This document shows, piece after piece, positions 6,564 to 11,027 of a stretch of DNA of 11,027 nt; the first letter of the stretch is position 1, and each line of letters opens with the position of its first letter. The notes beneath the pieces were generated by a model. That model searched no databases. It was not told the origin of the DNA and was given only the letters and a program-made list of their open reading frames with translations. Both the position numbers and the translations under genes were made by a program. Where the stretch lies: positions 1 through 11,027 of the forward strand of contig RGVD01000077.1 of the NCBI GenBank assembly GCA_010027395.1, read 5' to 3'. The stretch is from Bacteroidota bacterium (GTDB lineage Bacteria > Bacteroidota > Bacteroidia > UKL13-3).

Positions 6564-6594
6564 CAAAATTAGAATTTTAATTGATACTTGCAAC
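6564..6594 (-). promoter_or_regulatory. Promoter of the VIT-family gene
   Basis: On the - strand, GTTG (6594-6591), a one-mismatch -33 element, is followed after exactly 19 bases by TAATTTTG (6571-6564), a perfect -7 TAnnTTTG. The leader to ATG 6544 would be about 15 bases. This is among the best promoter matches in the window. Confidence 0.55.
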
Positions 6595-6601
6595 CAAAAA
6601 G

Positions 6602-7300
6602 CTACAAGCTTAATGAAATATATTTTTTGTTTGATAGGGCATTGGTAAGAAAAATACTTTCTGCGCTGAGTAAATCTTCGATTTTACAAGACTTTTCAAT
6701 TACAAATTCTTTTGACATGATTTCTTCACGCATAACCCCTGCAATGCAACCCTCGCTTAGTGGTGGGGTGTAGCAAATATTATCTTTGGTCCAAAAAATA
6801 TTTGCCCTTGTACTTTCAATTATATTTCCAAGGTCGTTTAACAAAAGAGCATCCTCTAAACTTTGTTGCTTGGCCCAAATACTTGCCAAAACGTAAACGA
6901 GTGCATTTCCCGATTTAATATTAGATAGCGGACCTCTTGATTTATAATTTTCCTTATATATCCCAACATTTAAGCGGCTCTCTTGATAATTGGATATTGA
7001 TTCAAATACATCAATTAGGTATTGCGTTTGGTTAGAAATTGGGAGATAAAACCCTTCACCATATCTGAATAATGTGTATCGAACCCGACAATTTTCTTTG
7101 TTAGAAATGTTAGAAAGTTGAATAGCTGTTTGAATTTGAGTTATAAACTCGATTAGTTTAAAATCTTTGCTAAGTTCATATTTCATTATATCAGCATTCC
7201 TCAAAAGCCTATTGAAGTGCCTTTCAGCAAGCATTATTTCACCATTTTTAATCGAAATGCTCTCAAACAACAAATCCCCATAATAAAACGCTCTTTGCAT
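6602..7300 (-). CDS. Class IV aminotransferase (fold-type IV PLP enzyme)
   Basis: This 232-residue protein belongs to the PLP fold-type IV family, which includes branched-chain aminotransferase, D-amino acid aminotransferase and aminodeoxychorismate lyase (PabC). The PLP-binding lysine is probably Lys129 in LSNIKSGNALVYVLA. The conserved glutamate that contacts the cofactor nitrogen is Glu162 in NIIESTRANIFW. The phosphate-binding TPPLSEGCIAGVMRE stretch (178-192) and the late IFLTNA motif (216-221) are also present. It is shorter than the usual 270-300 residues: after FLTNA only 11 residues remain, where relatives usually have a longer tail. The short length and ESTRANIF fit PabC-like lyases somewhat better than BCAT, but the substrate is uncertain. 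It is divergent from the small membrane-protein gene. No clean promoter was found; TATAGTTTG before it has one base too many for the consensus. Confidence 0.8.
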   Translation of the reverse strand: MQRAFYYGDLLFESISIKNGEIMLAERHFNRLLRNADIMKYELSKDFKLIEFITQIQTAIQLSNISNKENCRVRYTLFRYGEGFYLPISNQTQYLIDVFESISNYQESRLNVGIYKENYKSRGPLSNIKSGNALVYVLASIWAKQQSLEDALLLNDLGNIIESTRANIFWTKDNICYTPPLSEGCIAGVMREEIMSKEFVIEKSCKIEDLLSAESIFLTNALSNKKYISLSL

Positions 7301-7363
7301 GGTGCGAATTTTATAATAAGAATTAGCTAAACCAAACTATAATAAACCCAAATTGTAATTTAT

Positions 7364-7395
7364 TTTGTTTTGTTGTATATATTATCTTAACATTG
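7364..7395 (+). promoter_or_regulatory. Candidate promoter of the small membrane-protein gene
   Basis: TTTG (7364-7367) is followed after 20 bases by TAACATTG (7388-7395), which matches the -7 consensus TAnnTTTG with one mismatch. The predicted leader to ATG 7414 is about 15 bases, the same as for the VIT and thiolase promoters. Confidence 0.4.
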
Positions 7396-7413
7396 TCATG
7401 TAATTAATAGTGT

Positions 7414-7659
7414 ATGGAAAAAACATCTACATCTATGCTTCATTATTCATTGCGCCTCACAAAAATTAAAAATATCATTATTTACTCATATCTTTTTTTG
7501 AAAGATGCTTTGATGATTTTGTATGTTATTGTCACAACAATGTTGGTTTTATTCGCAATTTTTGAGATAAAATATAAATTTTCAATAGATTTAATACCAG
7601 GGGTTAATTTTTTATTTGACGATTATTATCGTGAAATGAAAGATGATGTCATGAAATAG
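7414..7659 (+). CDS. Small single-pass membrane protein, unknown function
   Basis: I do not recognise this 81-residue protein. It has a basic N-terminal part (Arg14, Lys17, Lys19, Lys30) and one strongly hydrophobic segment at about 32-51 (LMILYVIVTTMLVLFAIFEI). A short C-terminal part follows, ending in the charged DDYYREMKDDVMK. The positive-inside rule suggests an N-in, C-out orientation. Residues 20-29 are also fairly hydrophobic, so an amphipathic or second short segment is possible. No cysteine or known motif is seen. It is a plausible gene because it has a reasonable promoter, is the only good frame in a 430-base gap, and ends cleanly before the thiolase promoter. It could belong to a toxin-like or regulatory small-protein class, but nothing specific supports that. 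Confidence 0.6.
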   Translation: MEKTSTSMLHYSLRLTKIKNIIIYSYLFLKDALMILYVIVTTMLVLFAIFEIKYKFSIDLIPGVNFLFDDYYREMKDDVMK

Positions 7660-7685
7660 TCCATCTGAAACAATTCTCTATTAAT

Positions 7686-7719
7686 TTTGATTGACGATTG
7701 TATATTTATTATACATTTG
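7686..7719 (+). promoter_or_regulatory. Promoter of the acetyl-CoA acetyltransferase gene
   Basis: TACATTTG (7712-7719) is a perfect -7 TAnnTTTG. A TTTG lies at 7686-7689 (22-base spacing) and ATTG at 7690-7693 (18-base spacing), either of which could serve as the -33 element. The leader to ATG 7739 would be about 15 bases. The region is very AT-rich, as is usual for such promoters. Confidence 0.6.
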
Positions 7720-7738
7720 CTCACCAAAATTTAAATAA

Positions 7739-8917
7739 ATGAAAACCGTTTACATCGTATCTACAGCGCGCACCCCAATTGGTTCTTTCAATGGTGGATT
7801 AGCTACTTTATCAGCACCACAATTAGGTGCACATGCCATAAAATCGGCAATTGAAAAAGCAAACATACAAGCTGACATGGTTCAGGAAGTATATATGGGA
7901 AATGTTATCTCAGCTAACATTGGTCAAGCCCCTGCTACACAGGCAATGATTGGCGCAGGTATTCCAAGTTCAGTTCCATCAACAACAATCAATAAAGTTT
8001 GTGCCTCAGGTTCAAAAGCGATTATGTTGGCAGCCCAAAGCATTATGATGGGTTTGAATGATGTGGTTGTTGCAGGCGGAATGGAAAGTATGAGTAATAT
8101 TCCTTATTATTTAGATAAGGCAAGAAATGGATACCGTTTGGGTCATGGACAAATAATTGATGGCTTGGTGAAAGATGGATTATGGGATGTATACAAAGAC
8201 TTTCATATGGGTAGTGCTGCAGAAATATGTGCAAGAGAATATAAATTTAGCCGTGAAGACCAAGATAATTTTGCAATAGAAAGCTATACAAGAGCCAAGG
8301 CTGCTGTTGAGGGAGGAAAGTTTGTAAGCGAAATTGCACCAATTCAGGTTCCAGTAAGAGGTAAAGATCCAATAACTATTAGCGTTGATGAGGATTACAA
8401 CAAAATTAATTTTGAAAAATTAAAAACCTTAAAACCTGCTTTTGAAAAAGATGGTACCATTACGGCTGCTAATGCTTCAAACATTAATGATGGTGCAACT
8501 GCATTGGTATTAATGAGTGAAGAAAAAGTGAAAGAATTGGGTTTAAAACCAATTGCGAAAATTCTTGCATTTGCAGATGCCGCTCAAGCTCCTGAATGGT
8601 TCACAACCGCGCCTTCTCTCGCTATTCCAAAAGCCCTGAAATGGGCGGGATTGGATATTAAAGATATTGATTATTTTGAATTGAATGAGGCATTTGCTGT
8701 GGTTGGATTGGTTAACAATAAAATATTAGGCTTAGACGACAAAAGAGTAAACGTTTATGGCGGTGCGGTTGCCCTAGGTCACCCAATTGGTAATAGTGGT
8801 GCTAGAATTGTTTCTACCCTAGCTACTGTTCTAAAACAAGAAGGTGGTCGATATGGTGTAACTGGTATTTGCAATGGAGGAGGTGGTGCTTCAGCCATTG
8901 TTATTGAATCAATTTAA
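7739..8917 (+). CDS. Acetyl-CoA C-acetyltransferase (thiolase)
   Basis: This 392-residue thiolase condenses two acetyl-CoA to acetoacetyl-CoA, or does the reverse, in the cytoplasm. The length is exactly that of biosynthetic-type thiolases. The nucleophilic cysteine is Cys88 in NKVCASGSKA. The second catalytic set is His348 in GGAVALGHPIGNSGARI and Cys378 in CNGGGGASA, and Asn316 in NEAFAVV completes the active site. The N-terminal VYIVSTARTPIGSF and VAGGMESMSNIPY are classical. It stands alone between its own promoter and a strong terminator, so it appears to be a single-gene unit. No beta-oxidation, ketone-body or polyhydroxybutyrate partner gene is in view, so the metabolic role (fatty-acid turnover, ketogenic amino acid breakdown or synthesis) is open. 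Symbols atoB, thlA or phbA would each be only a guess. Confidence 0.95.
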   Translation: MKTVYIVSTARTPIGSFNGGLATLSAPQLGAHAIKSAIEKANIQADMVQEVYMGNVISANIGQAPATQAMIGAGIPSSVPSTTINKVCASGSKAIMLAAQSIMMGLNDVVVAGGMESMSNIPYYLDKARNGYRLGHGQIIDGLVKDGLWDVYKDFHMGSAAEICAREYKFSREDQDNFAIESYTRAKAAVEGGKFVSEIAPIQVPVRGKDPITISVDEDYNKINFEKLKTLKPAFEKDGTITAANASNINDGATALVLMSEEKVKELGLKPIAKILAFADAAQAPEWFTTAPSLAIPKALKWAGLDIKDIDYFELNEAFAVVGLVNNKILGLDDKRVNVYGGAVALGHPIGNSGARIVSTLATVLKQEGGRYGVTGICNGGGGASAIVIESI

Positions 8918-8957
8918 TTATTTTACTTTGCCCTTTTTATAGGCAAAAATTACATCT

Positions 8958-8994
8958 AAAACATCTACACCTTCATTGGCTGTAGATGTTTTTC
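8958..8994 (+). terminator. Intrinsic terminator after the thiolase gene
   Basis: AAAACATCTACA (8958-8969) pairs perfectly with TGTAGATGTTTT (8981-8992) around an 11-base loop, and five T run from 8989 to 8993. It lies 40 bases past the thiolase stop codon. The A-rich 5' side means it could also work in reverse, though no - strand gene lies to its right. A smaller hairpin, TTTGCC (8927-8932) with GGCAAA (8942-8947), precedes it and lacks a good T-tract. Confidence 0.8.
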
Positions 8995-9003
8995 TATTAT
9001 AAG

Positions 9004-9018
9004 ATACACTAAGTGTAT
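9004..9018. repeat. Palindrome ATACACTAAGTGTAT before the sigma-54 activator gene
   Basis: Seven-base arms (ATACACT and AGTGTAT) around a single A form a 15-base dyad. It lies 75 bases upstream of the regulator start, and an eight-T run follows at 9025-9032. The near-absent loop suits a dimeric-protein operator better than a hairpin. A weak TACTTTTT -7-like element overlaps the T-run (9022-9029), so an operator next to a promoter is possible. No function is shown. Confidence 0.3.
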
Positions 9019-9092
9019 AACTACTTTTTTTTCACACGAAAACGTAATTCCCATTTTGTTACTTCGTACCTAACAATCCTGAAATAGCAAAT

Positions 9093-10460
9093 ATGGCCTC
9101 AAAAGATACATACGAAATTTTTGTTGTAGAAGATGATAAGTGGTATAACAACTTTTTGCAGTATGTTATATCGTTAAATCCCGAATATTCGGTTAGAACT
9201 TTTTTTAATGCTAAAGACTGTTTAGATAACCTTTATCTTAAACCAAAACTAATAACTGTTGATTATTCAATGCCTGATATGAATGGTACTGAGTTAATTA
9301 GGAAAATAAAAGAAGCTAGTGTCGATTCTCAGGTAATTGTTATTTCTGGGCAAGAAGATGTTTCAACTGCAGTAGAGCTCTTAAAATTAGGTGTTTTCGA
9401 TTATATCCTTAAAGATGAAGATACTAAAAATAGGTTATTAAATTCGATTCAAAATGCAAGAAGTAATCAAGTATTAAGAGAAGAAATTTTAGATTTACGA
9501 GAAGAGGTTGCTAAAAAATATGACTTCAGTGCGAGTATAATTGGTAACAGTGATGCAATAAAAAAAACATACTCACTAATAGAAAAAGCTGCGGGAAGTA
9601 AAATTACCGTTAGCGTAACTGGAGAAACTGGCACAGGAAAAGAACTGGTTGCAAAAGCCATTCACTACAATAGCGATAGAAAAAAACTACCATTTGTAGC
9701 AGTCAATGTGGCCGCCATACCAAAAGATTTAATTGAATCTGAATTATTTGGTCACGAAAAAGGAGCCTTTACAGGCGCTGATGCCCGGAGAATTGGAAAG
9801 TTTGAACAAGCCAATAAAGGAACTATTTTTTTGGATGAGATTGGAGAGATGGACATCAATATTCAAGCAAAATTATTACGTGTTTTGCAAGAAAAAGAGG
9901 TGACGAGGGTTGGTGGAAATCAAGCTATACCTATTGATGTTAGAATAATAGTGGCAACTCATAAAGATTTGAATGAAGAAGTGCAAGGGTCAAGATTTAG
10001 AGAAGATTTGTATTATAGGTTACTTGGTTTACCTATAAGTTTGCCACCTTTGAGGGATAGAGGCAATGATATTATTCTAATAACTAAACATATCATTGAT
10101 GAGTTTTGTAAAGAAAATAAAATTAAGAAAGTTAGTTTAGGAAACGAAGCCCAAAAAAAACTGCTTGCTTATAATTTTCCTGGTAATATTCGTGAATTAA
10201 AGGCCATTGTTGAACTTGCCTGTTTGATGTGCGATGATTCGGTTATTGAACCAGAAAATATAACTTTTACCAGCGGAAAATCAATGAATAATTTATTAAT
10301 GCAGGAAATGTCGTTAGATGATTATACTAACTTAATAATTAAAAACTATCTTGATAAATATGATGATAATGTGATTTCTGTTGCAAAGAAATTAAACATT
10401 GGAAAATCGACAATATATAGAATTTTAAAAAGTGAATCTTACCAGAATTTAACAAAATAA
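9093..10460 (+). CDS. Sigma-54-dependent response regulator (REC-AAA+-Fis HTH)
   Basis: This 455-residue NtrC-type activator uses ATP to remodel sigma-54 RNA polymerase at target promoters and is controlled by phosphorylation. The receiver domain (about 7-122) has the acidic pair Asp14-Asp15, phosphoacceptor Asp57 in VDYSMPDMNG, Ser85 and Lys107, so it looks functional. A short helical linker follows. The AAA+ domain (about 148-385) has Walker A GETGTGKE (177-184), the intact sigma-54 contact loop GAFTGA (224-229), Walker B FLDEIGEM (246-253), arginine residues in RFREDLYYR (301-309) and sensor II in GNIREL (364-369). The C-terminal Fis-type helix-turn-helix is at about 426-446 (ISVAKKLNIGKSTIYRILK). 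The length is typical. A stand-alone receiver gene starts 3 bases later. No cognate histidine kinase is in view, so the input is unknown. Confidence 0.95.
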   Translation: MASKDTYEIFVVEDDKWYNNFLQYVISLNPEYSVRTFFNAKDCLDNLYLKPKLITVDYSMPDMNGTELIRKIKEASVDSQVIVISGQEDVSTAVELLKLGVFDYILKDEDTKNRLLNSIQNARSNQVLREEILDLREEVAKKYDFSASIIGNSDAIKKTYSLIEKAAGSKITVSVTGETGTGKELVAKAIHYNSDRKKLPFVAVNVAAIPKDLIESELFGHEKGAFTGADARRIGKFEQANKGTIFLDEIGEMDINIQAKLLRVLQEKEVTRVGGNQAIPIDVRIIVATHKDLNEEVQGSRFREDLYYRLLGLPISLPPLRDRGNDIILITKHIIDEFCKENKIKKVSLGNEAQKKLLAYNFPGNIRELKAIVELACLMCDDSVIEPENITFTSGKSMNNLLMQEMSLDDYTNLIIKNYLDKYDDNVISVAKKLNIGKSTIYRILKSESYQNLTK

Positions 10461-10463
10461 CTT

Positions 10464-10847
10464 ATGATGAAAAAGACTCTTATTGCAGTAGATGATGAAC
10501 CAAGTATTTTAAAAGTCCTTGATTTTTACTTTGGCAAAACTTACAATGTTGTATCAAAACAAAATGGAAAAGATGCTCTGGAGTGGATGCAACAGGGTGT
10601 TGTTCCAGATATCATTATAGCAGATGTAAACATGCCAGATGTAGGCGGAATTGAATTTATTCTGCAAATCCGTTCGAGTGGTTTTTTTAGAGATGTGCCT
10701 TTAATTATGTTAAGTTCAAATGAAAAAAGTGAAGATAAAATTAAAAGCTTGAAAGCTGGTGCAGATGATTATTTGACAAAGCCCTTTAACCCTGAAGAGC
10801 TTGAAGCAAGAATTGACAATATATTCAGACGTATTAAAAGAGTTTAG
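10464..10847 (+). CDS. Stand-alone response regulator (receiver domain only)
   Basis: This 127-residue CheY-like protein consists only of a receiver domain, with no DNA-binding or enzymatic output. The phosphorylation site is complete: Asp10-Asp11 in VDDEPS, Asp54 in ADVNMPDVGG, Ser84 in MLSSNEKSED and Lys106 in DDYLTKPFNPEEL. The basic tail RRIKRV is short. Such proteins act by protein contact, as phosphorelay intermediates or as regulators of a partner. Two adjacent ATGs (10464 and 10467) are possible starts, differing by one residue; the first lies 3 bases past the sigma-54 activator stop. The next open frame starts 2 bases after its stop, so the three are almost surely one operon. Its partner is unknown; the sigma-54 activator and the product of the next frame are the nearest candidates. 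Confidence 0.93.
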   Translation: MMKKTLIAVDDEPSILKVLDFYFGKTYNVVSKQNGKDALEWMQQGVVPDIIIADVNMPDVGGIEFILQIRSSGFFRDVPLIMLSSNEKSEDKIKSLKAGADDYLTKPFNPEELEARIDNIFRRIKRV

Positions 10848-10849
10848 TT

Positions 10850-11026
10850 ATGAATTTAAATAACGAACGTATTGCATTTATCAGTAATAATGCAGACATC
10901 ATATTAAATTTTAGCCAGTCATTTAAACATCATTATCAAATTTTTAATTTTGATAATATTTATGATTTCGTGCAATGGACCAATAAGAATGAGCCTGTAA
11001 ACTTATTATTACCCATACTGACTTAA
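10850..11026 (+). CDS. Short open frame resembling a degenerate receiver domain, at window edge
   Basis: The frame starts with ATG at 10850, 2 bases after the receiver gene, and runs 58 codons to TAA at 11024-11026, one base before the window ends. The protein begins MNLNNERIAFISNNADIILN and ends NLLLPILT. Laid along the preceding receiver, IAFISNNADIILNF matches strand 1 and helix 1, YQIFNF strand 2 and VNLLLP strand 3. The acidic pair is replaced by uncharged residues and the phosphoacceptor position falls on Pro55, so it could not be phosphorylated in the usual way. A full receiver needs about 115 residues, so this is either a truncated gene, the front of a longer protein cut by a frameshift or sequence error, or an unrelated small protein. 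I recall Bacteroidota sugar transferases with receiver-like N-termini; that link is only a suggestion. Confidence 0.45.
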   Translation: MNLNNERIAFISNNADIILNFSQSFKHHYQIFNFDNIYDFVQWTNKNEPVNLLLPILT

Positions 11027-11027
11027 A

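Noticed and set aside
6588..6773. A 61-codon + strand frame antisense to the end of the class IV aminotransferase gene.
   Set aside because: It lies almost wholly inside a recognised gene on the other strand and its product resembles nothing.
8043..8234. A 63-codon - strand frame inside the thiolase gene.
   Set aside because: The thiolase frame is intact with all catalytic residues; the His/Ser/Pro-rich antisense product is a typical shadow.
7420..8969. AAAACATCTACA occurs both at the start of the small membrane-protein gene (7420-7431) and in the thiolase terminator stem (8958-8969), suggesting an antisense RNA pairing.
   Set aside because: In 11 kb of such AT-rich DNA several shared 12-base words are expected by chance, and nothing else links the two sites.
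9004..9032. The dyad plus T8 as a second intrinsic terminator after the thiolase gene.
   Set aside because: With a one-base centre the hairpin can form only about five mostly A-T pairs, and six bases separate it from the T-run; an operator is more plausible.
9467..9661. A 64-codon - strand frame inside the sigma-54 activator gene.
   Set aside because: It is antisense to the Walker A region of a certain gene and has no start-site features.
1..11027. A search by eye for CRISPR arrays, transposase genes, tRNA-like cloverleafs, long tandem repeats and phage or integrase genes.
   Set aside because: None was found. The only defence-like element is the toxin-antitoxin pair at 998-1986.

Overview
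This 11-kb window is AT-rich, densely packed bacterial chromosome and reads as Bacteroidota. Three things support this. The encoded proteins look like Bacteroidota families (DUF58 protein, NUDIX protein beginning MYKIFIND, LolD/MacB-type ATPase). Shine-Dalgarno sequences are mostly absent. Several gene starts are preceded by the Bacteroidota -7 promoter element TAnnTTTG, found here before the DUF58, antitoxin, pyrE, NUDIX, VIT and thiolase genes. I cannot name a genus. No rRNA, tRNA, CRISPR array, transposase or attachment site is visible, and no gene-free stretch exceeds about 175 bases.

Left part (1-2811, + strand). The window opens inside an intrinsic terminator belonging to an upstream gene. 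It continues with a DUF58/vWA-like protein, then a two-gene RES/Xre toxin-antitoxin module, then ispE (isoprenoid precursor synthesis). The toxin stop codon directly abuts the ispE start codon, so an essential housekeeping gene appears to be co-transcribed with a toxin-antitoxin pair.

Middle (2817-5246, - strand). Read leftward, a housekeeping cluster runs pyrE (pyrimidine synthesis), a PlsC-type acyltransferase (phospholipid synthesis), gatC (tRNA amidotransferase subunit) and a LolD/MacB-type ABC ATPase. A NUDIX hydrolase diverges from pyrE with only 9 bp between the start codons, so each promoter must lie largely inside the neighbouring gene.

Right-middle (5852-8917). A VIT1/CCC1-type metal transporter and a class IV aminotransferase lie on the - strand. 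A small single-pass membrane protein of unknown function and an acetyl-CoA acetyltransferase lie on the + strand. The thiolase has a good promoter and ends in a strong hairpin terminator.

Right end (9093-11026, + strand). A signalling cluster is tightly spaced (3-nt and 2-nt gaps). It holds a sigma-54 activator with receiver, AAA+ and Fis-type HTH domains, then a stand-alone receiver protein. The third open frame looks like a receiver that has lost its acidic pocket and phosphoacceptor, and it stops one base before the window ends. No histidine kinase is present.

Most genes are ordinary. The points most worth a second look are the toxin-antitoxin/ispE junction with its operator-like inverted repeat over the promoter, the orphan receiver cluster with its degenerate third member, and the repeated exact TACATTTG element at gene starts, two of which imply almost leaderless mRNAs.
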